Below are positions 37,101-44,681 of a DNA stretch of 64,000 nucleotides, piece after piece. A program made the translations under genes and the position numbers. Below the pieces are notes generated by a model that did not search any database, had not been told where the DNA came from, and saw only the letters and a program-made list of their open reading frames with translations. Each line of letters starts with the position of its first letter. Position 1 is the first letter of the stretch. The stretch covers positions 1 to 64,000 of the forward strand of contig NZ_JAKSDZ010000003.1 of NCBI RefSeq assembly GCF_023509475.1. Reading direction: 5' to 3'. This stretch comes from Aestuariirhabdus haliotis. GTDB taxonomy: Bacteria > Pseudomonadota > Gammaproteobacteria > Pseudomonadales > Aestuariirhabdaceae.

Positions 37101-37400
37101 CCAGCGGAGGGAATTATCTCGAGCCCAATAGCGGCTGAGAACAGTAATTTGGCTGGCAACCGGGTTGCCATTCTCGTCTTCCAGACTTAGTTGATTGACA
37201 TCAGATACGATCCCAAAGGGTAGGGGAACCCCACTCGTAACCGGTGTGCTGTTATGGTCGGCCTGCCCCCTGTCTTGAACAACAATAGGAACACGAAAGC
37301 GCGTACCATCCCAACTGTATTCCTTAGCCGATTGTTGCAGTTGAGCTGAGCTGGAGTTTGCCCATAAGAAGACTAGCAGGCTTATAAGACAACGAATCAT
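34164..37400 (-). CDS. Large exported protein with PcRGLX/YetA-like N-terminal domain
   Basis: A 1078-residue exported protein. A signal peptide (hydrophobic stretch ending S-S-S-A) is followed by a region starting R-V-P-I-V-V-Q-D-R and containing R-W-V-L-L-D-Y-Q-V, which resembles the RIFT-barrel domain of PcRGLX/YetA-like proteins related to exo-rhamnogalacturonan lyases. A long alpha/alpha-barrel-like middle part has many Trp and Tyr residues. Near residues 870-940 a fibronectin-III-like segment begins (P-K-A-I-S-D-L-T-L). I start at ATG 37400, which overlaps the previous stop as ATGA and has GGGGA seven bases upstream; 37427 is an alternative. It could be a periplasmic polysaccharide lyase or hydrolase; catalysis is inferred only from the fold. 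Confidence 0.72.
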   Translation of the reverse strand: MIRCLISLLVFLWANSSSAQLQQSAKEYSWDGTRFRVPIVVQDRGQADHNSTPVTSGVPLPFGIVSDVNQLSLEDENGNPVASQITVLSRYWARDNSLRWVLLDYQVSLKKGAKKTFWLTNKPPKPQAPFLNIKKFQDRWELDNGKLQLILDLKGSQLFHSISVMGQTILSGHSDDGLLMESYPAEFAEHQQGKSWNTHGWSKSKERVSIDYPQRWFKSHYNAKDISLEMNGSQRAVILVRGAFSPLSGKPLKHPFYQSDTRIHLYRNSHLIRIEHSVGNSSPKQPFWILPYRINRWQATLDIADPQQLLIGTSDFAGGALTTQSIAFDNDYWIAQGGPSTKKKHGRYTSQPGPLLLPDDAKSANSTARYLAINGSKSSLLVTLSHFWQKAPQRLSINAGKLAVDFNAQAIPANTQENRSKPWYQLDIGERTYHDLLLVPQAEKASVAELESMAQAFQYPLRAMAPVNWYRDTEVWYQEIDSTGYPIPKNKAPYWVPNRAGYRSYGEERSYNSGGHHQSLVSSWLAPLQERTGSSIEREEARSLWSINHNPGLHYRLPNLIWSDKQPLETIKKQLAQWNQTTGFGAKEIFLWASSDDMDDRAEGRSYLNFYKWLPDIEHYALFRIFEWYYLTGSPWALDTINGFVNWDLNFQNLKIFRGQPAPLVDTKVFERDRNALRRAHYSRIYNWMLYTNLAGYHATGNPVMDYFAKWQIRRALKLIRLRNGQLSNWKDKPIANLKSPKGAQTSQHPELFSPLSAKLYSSKAKTWMEAQAPLAFHEAYKTYMDERILDALWAQTDYFANNALFFPDLGLFNETTSMPHRRYGKGKPPFKPLWHDRYLQALPLLFYYSGDNRLYQRYKKLLDGASSHWVRPWFTQVYRWQQSPGIAKKSNRAPKAISDLTLISASRKDGIQLQWTSPEDDGVEGKAKRYFAKISNRPIVEYAQTNHSARTPERDSILQQVEQVVREQSKGRKKLRLRLKEGSVDVESDQHPLHSPEWQLKDAFWMAEHLIGEPIPSAAGTTENYHIEAIRPHAWFGLEQNLNLSELPAGTYYVAIKSWDDDQNLSAISNLLKIDLK

Positions 37401-38719
37401 CGAGCATCCCCGGCTTGCCAGAAGCATTGATGGAGTTTAATGCCGCCATTGGCTAAAGCCCGTTCAAAAGTGACAAGACGGTAAGCGTCGTTTGCCGCAA
37501 CCGATGGGTTTCGGATTGGAGTTGTCGAGGTATAAGGCAAGTGTTCTCTTTTGGTCGATTCCATGCCATAGGTTTCAGCCAATAAGAGCTGATAAAGGTC
37601 GCCTTCGTGCTTTCTGTGGGTTTTGGCTACGGAAGCAGTAATCAGGAGTTTGTGTTTTGTATCGATAGCCTGGGAGATGGGGCCGTAAAGTGAATACCCT
37701 TCATTAAAAAGAGGATACAGGGTGGCTTTGTCCCAACCAGAATGTTTACGCTTTAACTCTACATTGGCCGGATAAATGGTGGAGAGCTTCGGGTTGAAGC
37801 GAAAAGCGGGGGCCATTTTTTGTCCTCTACCGACGATGCTGGCCCCACTGGCAATGCAAACCTCATCGATGTAACAGCCCAAGGTGCCATTGGTGCGGCC
37901 GATCAGGGGGCTGGGGGCCTTCAAAATTGTATCGGTTGACCAGCCTTTTTTGCTGGCGGTCAGTGGTGAGTAGTGCCAGCTGATGCTGCCTTTCTTGCCC
38001 GGAGACCAGATGGTTTTGTCTTCCCAAGCGATCCAGAGCTGCTCATCAATAGATTGCAATACGGCGTTTTGCCCTTTTATATATCGAACACTATCAGATT
38101 TACCTGCATGCGTCTGATAACCCCAGCCTGGAGTATAAGATTCGACTTTTGAATCGCTTCTTGTCAGGTAGCCTTGGTGTAACACCGTGCCTTGCTGATC
38201 CATAGTAACCACATAGGGACGATAGAATTCATCGAGATAGCTCATCCAGGAAATTGCGAAGCCGCTATTGTGTCGGGTCACAAATGCTGAGGTTTGATTG
38301 TCGGGCGCGTTGCTCAGCGTGATGTTTTTGATGACCTCTATCTTGTCGTTGACAGCCAATATTGCGCCCTGAATATCCCACCCGTTAACCTCGTTGTATT
38401 CCTGCCATATCAACAGGTATCGTCCATTAAAAGCCAACTTGGGATTGGCTTGAACGGCATTTGTTAAACCAGAAGTTAACGCTGATGGATAGGCAATCCA
38501 CTGACCGTTTGATAGCCGAGCCGCTAACTGTATTTTTGAATGGGTCGCTCCGTCATAGGGCTGGCCGAGCTGCCAGGCGAGCATAAAGTCTCTCTTTCCA
38601 GCCGCAACGGAGGAGTTAATCTGCAGCGGCGGAGAAAGCTCGTCGTCAAGAAGCGCAGGAAGATCAGAGCATTGTAACCCCAATAACTGGCCTGCAAGAA
38701 AGATAGTAATAATGCTCAT
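37397..38719 (-). CDS. Exported beta-propeller-like protein, unknown function
   Basis: A 440-residue protein with a short hydrophobic N-terminus (I-I-T-I-F-L-A-G-Q-L-L-G-L) that may be a signal peptide or anchor. The rest repeats short beta-strand units containing A-W-Q, I-W-Q-E-Y and I-A-W-E-D, which look like blades of a propeller such as those in sialidase-like folds. No catalytic motif is recognised. It is coupled by ATGA overlaps to the genes on both sides. It probably binds carbohydrate or serves as scaffold; I do not recognise a named family. Confidence 0.65.
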   Translation of the reverse strand: MSIITIFLAGQLLGLQCSDLPALLDDELSPPLQINSSVAAGKRDFMLAWQLGQPYDGATHSKIQLAARLSNGQWIAYPSALTSGLTNAVQANPKLAFNGRYLLIWQEYNEVNGWDIQGAILAVNDKIEVIKNITLSNAPDNQTSAFVTRHNSGFAISWMSYLDEFYRPYVVTMDQQGTVLHQGYLTRSDSKVESYTPGWGYQTHAGKSDSVRYIKGQNAVLQSIDEQLWIAWEDKTIWSPGKKGSISWHYSPLTASKKGWSTDTILKAPSPLIGRTNGTLGCYIDEVCIASGASIVGRGQKMAPAFRFNPKLSTIYPANVELKRKHSGWDKATLYPLFNEGYSLYGPISQAIDTKHKLLITASVAKTHRKHEGDLYQLLLAETYGMESTKREHLPYTSTTPIRNPSVAANDAYRLVTFERALANGGIKLHQCFWQAGDAR

Positions 38720-39924
38720 GGAGCTGCCTTGATGAGAGCAAAACTGTGGGTGGAAATTAGCCCGGTGCCATCGACAAACTGAGTCATACCGATCCAGGGA
38801 ACAATGCCACCGTAGAGGTTACCGCGCCAATCGCGACCATAGAGAGGGGATACCATCATAACAGTCAGTTTGCCTTCGGGTTTTAGTGTTCCTTTTGTAT
38901 CCGGTAAAAAAACTGCTGGGCCTCGGATTTTATTGGGGTGTCGGCTAGCTGTTCCCCAGAATCCGTTTTGCATCAGCGTTTGAGTGTGTTCGCCGTCGAC
39001 TGTTGGAATTCGCCGGATATCATATTCATCGCCGCCGCAGACATAGACCGCCGAACCATCTGGCGCAACAGCGAGTGAGTTAGGTGTATCAAAGTAAGCT
39101 TCTAGTGGTGGCCCATCTCCGAGATGGTGGGGTTTGGGGTGTTTGGCAACAACTCCAGCAAAATGACGGATTGTATCCTTGGCATCTATCTGGATAACAA
39201 CATCGGGAGTACGGGAGACGAAGTAGCTATTACCCTGTCTGTCTGAATCTCCCATCATAAGATTTAACTGCACCTTGTCTGAGCCAGGCATTGCAGTGCT
39301 TGCGGGCCAGTGCCCCAGCCATCGCGCTGTTCCTGTATTGGTTTCTACCGACCATGCACCCAATCGACTCGCTATGATGATTTTGTGTTGCGCCTGTAGA
39401 GCTATGCTGAAAGTGTTACCGATATTGATCTGGCTGGCCTCGATGGTTTGGCCGATTGACAGGGATTGCACCTTACCGCCACCGGCTATGGTATCGACCA
39501 TCCAACCCGATTCCTCCCGGCGCAAACGCCTGACTCGTCGATTTCCGGTATCGCCGATGAATACCAATGCAGGGTTGGCGCAAGCAAGGTTATGACTCTT
39601 GTAATAGGCACCGATACCCATTCTGAAGCGAGCATAAGGGGCCTTTCCATCGAGGTATCCCGGAAACTCATCGCCTGCGATCGGCCAGCGTTGGCCGTTT
39701 GGTGAGATACGATCTATACGTTGGCCACTGGTAAGGAATAAAGAACCATCCTCAACTCCGCATAGATGCTGCAAAGCAGCGCCTGATTGCTCAGCAGAAC
39801 CGTAATCAGGGCCTCCACTAAGGCTTTGGGTAAAGGGGGTAACCTGCCATTGTTGTTCGGCTGCATGAGTCAGTGGCGTGAGCACAAAAAATTGCAGAAA
39901 GATAAGATGAATTACTATCCTCAT
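38716..39924 (-). CDS. Exported NHL-type beta-propeller protein
   Basis: A 402-residue protein with a signal peptide (hydrophobic stretch ending L-T-H-A). Repeated units such as F-I-G-D-T-G-N-R-R-V-R-R and P-N-S-L-A-V-A-P-D-G-S-A-V-Y-V are typical NHL blades (A-V-A-P-D-G...Y-V). It is probably a six-bladed propeller in the periplasm or on the surface. Start and stop each overlap neighbouring genes by four bases (ATGA). NHL propellers bind partners or substrates and only sometimes are enzymes, so no activity is claimed. Confidence 0.7.
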   Translation of the reverse strand: MRIVIHLIFLQFFVLTPLTHAAEQQWQVTPFTQSLSGGPDYGSAEQSGAALQHLCGVEDGSLFLTSGQRIDRISPNGQRWPIAGDEFPGYLDGKAPYARFRMGIGAYYKSHNLACANPALVFIGDTGNRRVRRLRREESGWMVDTIAGGGKVQSLSIGQTIEASQINIGNTFSIALQAQHKIIIASRLGAWSVETNTGTARWLGHWPASTAMPGSDKVQLNLMMGDSDRQGNSYFVSRTPDVVIQIDAKDTIRHFAGVVAKHPKPHHLGDGPPLEAYFDTPNSLAVAPDGSAVYVCGGDEYDIRRIPTVDGEHTQTLMQNGFWGTASRHPNKIRGPAVFLPDTKGTLKPEGKLTVMMVSPLYGRDWRGNLYGGIVPWIGMTQFVDGTGLISTHSFALIKAAP

Positions 39925-41093
39925 TGGCTCGCCCCTGATGTTGATGGTTGCAGAACAGCCAGTTGGGCGAGATCAAGCTTGAGTTGCCATACCTTTATTT
40001 GGGTAGTGCCACTTAACAGAAAAAAAGCATTCTTTTTCGGGCTGTAGACCATGCAGTAGTTCATTCCCAATGGGGGAAGTTGCGCCTTTGGTAAGCCAAG
40101 ATACTGATTGTTTTTAATATCGTAGATAAAGGTTAATGCCTGTTTGGGTTTGATCGGCTTACGGTAACCGGATGGCTGGGTCTTAAAAGCGGTATCATCG
40201 GGAACCAGTAGAAAAACTTTATCCTGGGTGCTGAAGGCGACAGGGAAATGTTGATCTTCTGGTACCTTGTCTCCCTCTGGTTGGCGTATTTCCCAATAAC
40301 CATTCGGTCCATCTCCATCAGGATAAAAGAGATGCACTCGATTGCTGTTTTTGTGGTCCCCGAAAACGGCGATAAGGTCATGATGGCTATCGTATTCCAT
40401 CATGTAGTGTATTTGATGCCCGTTACCCGGACCGGCTTTTTGCCACTTTTCCTCAGCGGAGGGGAGCTGCGACATACGCCACTTGTAGAGTAAAACGCGC
40501 TGCCGTTTCGAATCATAGGCTGAGGCCCCGGCAAAGCCCTTGGGCTGAGGATCATTATTAAGAATTGACCAGCTTCGATGATCAACGTGGTATAGCCAGG
40601 TGCTCCATATCCCTTTTCGTGGCATTTTTTTTCGCAGTGGATTGTGTTCGGGAAACGCGGTAATCACGAGAGCGCGTCGAGCAGGATCAAACACTATGTT
40701 GTCAAAGGTATGCATGGCCCAGGGCATGGGTGTGTCTTCATCGCCAGCGACTAATTGACCCGCTTCAGAGATGCGGTAGGTAGAGATCACCGACGGAGGG
40801 TAATGCTCGAGCCATTGCTTCTGATCAAGACCGAATTGATAGACGGCATTGTTGGTGTCACTGCCATGGGTATCAGAGCCAAAGAGGTAGATCGAATCCT
40901 CTGAGGGATCGAATGCAATGCCTCCATGATTTTGTCGGCGCCAGTCTTTGGGGGAATACTCGTGATAGAGAATCCACTGATTTACCGGATCGGAAGCGGT
41001 GGCATAGCTAGAGACAAAGGGCAAGAGCAGCATGCAAAGATAGCCTGCCAAGTTGCATAGAGTATTGTGAGTCATCTTCGTGCAAGGACGCAT
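39921..41093 (-). CDS. Exported kelch-like beta-propeller protein
   Basis: A 390-residue protein. A signal peptide with a hydrophobic stretch (G-Y-L-C-M-L-L-L-P-F-V) ends near S-Y-A-T-A; translation may start at the second Met (41075). Repeats such as G-I-A-F-D-P-S-E-D-S-I-Y-L-F-G and N-I-V-F-D-P-A-R-R-A-L-V-I-T look like kelch or galactose-oxidase-type blades. The copper-site residues of galactose oxidase are not recognisable. It is the first gene of the five-gene minus-strand operon. Function unknown; carbohydrate binding or processing is a reasonable guess from its neighbours. Confidence 0.65.
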   Translation of the reverse strand: MRPCTKMTHNTLCNLAGYLCMLLLPFVSSYATASDPVNQWILYHEYSPKDWRRQNHGGIAFDPSEDSIYLFGSDTHGSDTNNAVYQFGLDQKQWLEHYPPSVISTYRISEAGQLVAGDEDTPMPWAMHTFDNIVFDPARRALVITAFPEHNPLRKKMPRKGIWSTWLYHVDHRSWSILNNDPQPKGFAGASAYDSKRQRVLLYKWRMSQLPSAEEKWQKAGPGNGHQIHYMMEYDSHHDLIAVFGDHKNSNRVHLFYPDGDGPNGYWEIRQPEGDKVPEDQHFPVAFSTQDKVFLLVPDDTAFKTQPSGYRKPIKPKQALTFIYDIKNNQYLGLPKAQLPPLGMNYCMVYSPKKNAFFLLSGTTQIKVWQLKLDLAQLAVLQPSTSGASQ

Positions 41094-41208
41094 TTAACCA
41101 CCGACAAGGGCATCTAGGGTAAATTTAGAAAGTTAGTCAGGTAATGCAGTTCCAAAATGGAATTCAGACTAAACTGATTGCTATCACAGTATAGGCAAGG
41201 AGTCTGTT

Positions 41209-42027
41209 TTGCAGAGTAATAAGTCCAGTATTAATGGCTTGAAGCCTATCTTTAATAAATCCAGCAATGCCAGTATATCGGGTCTGATTCTCCTGCTGGT
41301 GTTTTGGTCTTCTTTTGCTACAGCAGGTAGTGAGCAGTTTGAATCTGTTGTTGAGAGAATAAGTCCTCTAGTGGTCGGTGTGGGTAGTTATTTGAGAACC
41401 CGCACACCAGCGCCTTTATTGGCGGGTACGGGTTTTGTTGTCGGGGATGGCTATCACGTTATTACTAATGACCATGTGGTGACCAAGTCGCTGACCGATG
41501 AGGTCGGGGAGGAGCTGGTTGTGTTTGTCGGCAAGGGTCGTAGCGCCGAGCGTAGAAAGGCCCGACTACTGCGTCGGGACGCGGAGCATGATCTGGCTCT
41601 GCTGCGAATATCAGGAACCTCCTTACCGGCTTTTCCTCTGGCAGAAAACTCCCGAACGGTACGAGAAGGGCGGCAAGTTGCTTTCACCGGATTTCCCATT
41701 GGGGTCGTGCTAGGCCTGTATCCGGTTACGCATCGAGGCTACGTTTCTAGTATTAGTCCCGTGGCAATTCCTGCCGTGAGCAGTGGTCAGTTGAATGTCG
41801 AAATGGTCAAACGACTGCGTGATCCCTTTTTGGTCTATCAATTGGATGCTACCGCCTACCCAGGGAATAGCGGAAGTCCTCTGTACGATCCCGAGAACGG
41901 GGAGTTGTTAGGGGTCATTAACAAGGTGTTTGTTAAGGAATCAAAAGAGAGTTTGCTGGAAAGGCCGAGCGGTATCACCTATGCCATTCCTGCACGTTAT
42001 GTCAGGGAGCTGCTTAAAGATAAGTAG
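41209..42027 (+). CDS. Trypsin-like serine protease without PDZ domain
   Basis: A 272-residue exported protease. A hydrophobic segment at residues 23-38 followed by A-T-A-G acts as signal peptide or anchor. The triad is complete: His89 in T-N-D-H-V-V, Asp128 in E-H-D-L-A-L and Ser221 in Y-P-G-N-S-G-S-P. The fold resembles HtrA/DegP, but the protein ends right after the protease domain, so it has no PDZ module for regulation. The TTG start at 41209 is preceded by AAGGAG at six bases. It stands alone between the exported-protein operon and a small membrane protein gene. The substrate is unknown. Confidence 0.87.
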   Translation: MQSNKSSINGLKPIFNKSSNASISGLILLLVFWSSFATAGSEQFESVVERISPLVVGVGSYLRTRTPAPLLAGTGFVVGDGYHVITNDHVVTKSLTDEVGEELVVFVGKGRSAERRKARLLRRDAEHDLALLRISGTSLPAFPLAENSRTVREGRQVAFTGFPIGVVLGLYPVTHRGYVSSISPVAIPAVSSGQLNVEMVKRLRDPFLVYQLDATAYPGNSGSPLYDPENGELLGVINKVFVKESKESLLERPSGITYAIPARYVRELLKDK

Positions 42028-42049
42028 CTTTCATGGTTTTTAGATGAGG

Positions 42050-42319
42050 TTAGTAGTGGCGCCTGTCGTAACGCTCCCGTCGGTCAAAGGTAACCGGTGT
42101 ACCATCAGCATCGATAAAGGGGTAGTAGACTTCTCCCTGATGACGTCGGCGGATGAATGTTGAGCGTGCACGTGCTTCCAGAGGGGATTCCAGTGTTTGG
42201 TTGATGCTCATGCCTGGAGTGCGGTGGTGATGGCGTAAACGGCTGGAAAAAAGCAGGATGGTAGCGAGTATTGCTCCCAATAAGAGTACAGCACTGGCGA
42301 GGTACAGCTCTTCTGACAT
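42050..42319 (-). CDS. Small single-pass membrane protein, unknown
   Basis: An 89-residue protein with one membrane helix at residues 6-25, followed by a basic, His-rich cytosolic tail (R-L-R-H-H-H-R) and a C-terminal half ending R-R-E-R-Y-D-R-R-H-Y. No family is recognised. It is convergent with the protease gene (22 bases between the stops), so a direct link is unproven. The unusually basic tail and regular helix suggest that it is a real gene, but it could be lineage-specific. Confidence 0.6.
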   Translation of the reverse strand: MSEELYLASAVLLLGAILATILLFSSRLRHHHRTPGMSINQTLESPLEARARSTFIRRRHQGEVYYPFIDADGTPVTFDRRERYDRRHY

Positions 42320-42552
42320 GGCTGATATCCTAGGTTAGTGTTGAATACAATCTACAGATTAACCGTACTGCTGATCTCCCTGGGTGTTACAACACAGGTT
42401 GTCTAACGTCGATTCTGTCATTGGAGATAAAGCAAATTGCATACCTAAAGCTGTTATCTCTATAGTTTCAGCTGGTTAGGCAATCGATAGCTGTCCGATC
42501 TATGACGATTGTTAAAAACTTTGACACTGGCCGGTAGAGGAAGTTCTATAAG

Positions 42553-42894
42553 ATGAATGGATGGATTGGGGTGGATTTGGATGGAACCCTTGCTCAATAT
42601 GATCGGTGGCGGGGGGCTGATCACATAGGTGATCCTATTGAGCCGATGCTAATTAGAGTGAAGGGTTGGATACGGCAAGGTATTGAGGTTCGAATATTTA
42701 CCGCCCGTGCATCGGTACCGGAATATATACCTCCGGTAAAACAGTGGCTGCTCGAGAATGATCTTGGTGATCTTGAGGTCACGAATCAAAAAGATTTTTC
42801 GATGGCCGAGTTGTGGGATGACCGCTGTATACAGGTTGCTAGAAACCAGGGGGAGCCCGTTATTAAACAGGGTCTCTTTAAAAGGAAATCCTAG
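42553..42894 (+). CDS. Small HAD-like hydrolase
   Basis: A 113-residue protein with HAD motif I (G-V-D-L-D-G-T-L), a motif II-like I-F-T-A-R and a late D-D-R-C, matching small HAD phosphatase-like proteins. It lacks a cap domain. The substrate cannot be predicted. Its TAG stop is the CTAG duplication at the left edge of the MITE-like element, so the C-terminal residues directly abut the insertion and the original end may have been different. A GAGGAAG site precedes the ATG. Confidence 0.8.
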   Translation: MNGWIGVDLDGTLAQYDRWRGADHIGDPIEPMLIRVKGWIRQGIEVRIFTARASVPEYIPPVKQWLLENDLGDLEVTNQKDFSMAELWDDRCIQVARNQGEPVIKQGLFKRKS

Positions 42895-43157
42895 GGCACC
42901 TCTGATTAATTCAGATGAACTCTGGCTTTCAGGTGAATCCAGAATCGCGGCACGTCTTTGCAGTAAGGTCTAGACCTTTCAAAAAGGCGTAACAAAGAGG
43001 CTGGATTCGCCTGAAAGCCGCGTAGGGCGCTCCTAAAATGGTTTCTCTCGGTGTTGAAACCCTTGTTCAGGTCTCGACATGAACGGCGAGCTTCGCCTTG
43101 ATAAAAACCATTTTAGGATCCGCAGAGATCTATTCGAATTAATCAGAGGTGCCCTAG
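42891..43157. mobile_element. MITE-like element, 259 bp with 18-bp inverted ends and CTAG duplications
   Basis: The element spans 42895-43153. Its ends are perfect 18-base inverted repeats: GGCACCTCTGATTAATTC at 42895-42912 and its complement at 43136-43153. CTAG flanks it at 42891-42894 and 43154-43157. Inside are a 19-base inverted pair with one mismatch (42924-42942 and 43001-43019), a 14-base palindrome between them (42965-42978), and a perfect 14-base pair (43031-43044 and 43105-43118). It has no coding capacity. A four-base CTAG target is known for IS5-type transposases, so mobilisation by such an IS is possible. A partial second copy lies at 1-95. Confidence 0.88.
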
Positions 43158-44635
43158 TCAACATCTTTTGATGCCGAGGGATGCAAGCCGATTTTCTTTC
43201 GGACTTGATCGATTACCCGTTGTTTTTCTTCGCGAATTTCAGGCACCGGTGCGAGCATAAAAATTGCGCCATACACCAGGGCTCCCCAGACAGAAGTCAG
43301 TAGCAGGTAGGTCCAGGATCTATGGTCCGTAATAACCATATCGCTGAGCGTCAGGGCGGCTAGCATCAGCAGGTTCATAACAATGGCCGGTACCATAGCT
43401 CGGAACATGATGCCAATGGAACACCCCAGAGACCGGCATGCTAATAAGCCCATACGAAACGAGAGATAGGCCATACTGGGCAACATTGCAAAGGCAACCC
43501 CTAGAATTCCCCATTGAACGCCAATAAGTACGGCAATCAGTTTGATGCAGGTGGCCTCAATTTGAATGGGCACTTCCTTGCCTAGCTGGTTTTGGGCGGC
43601 GACGACAGCGCCAGAATACATCGAGGGGGTATGGAGTAGGGCCGCAATGCAGAAAATCTGCAGTGGGGGTACACAGAACAACCATTTTTCACCATAAACC
43701 AGAAGCACAAAAGGCTCGGCAACCCATGCCAGACCGAGATAGCAGGGCCAGCTTACACATTGCATTAACACCAATGCCTTTTGAAACAGGTACAAAGATT
43801 GGTTCTTATTATCCTGTAATGACGAAAGCGCTCTGAACAGGGTCTGATACGCGGATGAGACCACAATTTTTGTTGGCAGTTCGGATAAACTGCTGCCTTT
43901 ATTCAGTAACCCCACCTGTTGAGCCCCCAGCTGGTAGCTGGTGATAAGGTTCTCGAGTTGCTTTCTTGTGTACATAACAATGTCGATGGTGGCGAACTTT
44001 ACGCCAAACCAACCCAATTGTGTGGCACTGTCTCGGTCGTAGGTATACCCAGGACGCCATCCGCTCGCAATCATTAACGCCAGGGCTTGAAAACTGGCTC
44101 CGATTAATCCGCCAAATATCAAACTCCAGGTCTGCCAACCGATATAAGCAAGATAGATGCTTGCGCTAGAGCTGACGATTAAGGTCAACATACGAACGAT
44201 GGCAACCTCTTTAAGACGCTGTGCTCGTGTTAATAAAGCGGAAGGGATGTTTGACAGGGGGCGAATAAGAAAGGTGAGTGCGGACACTCGCAACATATCG
44301 CGATAAATGCTGTCGTCAAACCATTGGGCAAAAAAAGGAGCAATACCATAAAAGATTAGAAATATGATCAGGCAAATACCGCTTTGAACGCTGAAGACAA
44401 CATTGGCATCGTTTTCTTTCAGGTCTCTGGCCTGAATAAGTGCGACACCCATGCCGCCTGCGGCGATAAGTCCGGCGGCACCGGTAAAAATCTGAATTGT
44501 AACGAGCATGCCGAAATCGGCGGGGGCAAGAAGCCTGGCCAAAATAATGCCGGCCAGGAAGGCCAAAATATTTTGGCCAACATTACCCCCAAGCATCCAC
44601 AAGGTATTAATTCGAATACGTTGGCTTAAGGTCAT
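43154..44635 (-). CDS. Polysaccharide flippase (MOP superfamily, Wzx-like)
   Basis: A 493-residue inner-membrane protein with about 12-14 hydrophobic helices from residue 12 on. The N-terminal N-T-L-W-M-L-G-G-N and G-I-I-L-A-R-L-L-A-P-A-D-F-G are typical of the MOP/Wzx-type lipopolysaccharide flippases. It would flip the lipid-linked repeat unit across the inner membrane. No flippase was seen in the core operon, so this gene may serve it from 19 kb away. It is 46 bases downstream of the sugar-transferase gene, likely on the same transcript. Its TAG stop comes from the CTAG at the edge of the MITE-like element. Confidence 0.92.
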   Translation of the reverse strand: MTLSQRIRINTLWMLGGNVGQNILAFLAGIILARLLAPADFGMLVTIQIFTGAAGLIAAGGMGVALIQARDLKENDANVVFSVQSGICLIIFLIFYGIAPFFAQWFDDSIYRDMLRVSALTFLIRPLSNIPSALLTRAQRLKEVAIVRMLTLIVSSSASIYLAYIGWQTWSLIFGGLIGASFQALALMIASGWRPGYTYDRDSATQLGWFGVKFATIDIVMYTRKQLENLITSYQLGAQQVGLLNKGSSLSELPTKIVVSSAYQTLFRALSSLQDNKNQSLYLFQKALVLMQCVSWPCYLGLAWVAEPFVLLVYGEKWLFCVPPLQIFCIAALLHTPSMYSGAVVAAQNQLGKEVPIQIEATCIKLIAVLIGVQWGILGVAFAMLPSMAYLSFRMGLLACRSLGCSIGIMFRAMVPAIVMNLLMLAALTLSDMVITDHRSWTYLLLTSVWGALVYGAIFMLAPVPEIREEKQRVIDQVRKKIGLHPSASKDVD

Positions 44636-44681
44636 AGCCAGCAGAATTCAGTCAGAACATGCCGGTGAAGGGATAACCACA

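Noticed and set aside
42891-43157. The repeat as a tRNA-like or riboswitch element
   Set aside because: Perfect inverted ends, flanking CTAG and a second copy at 1-95 fit a MITE-like element better.
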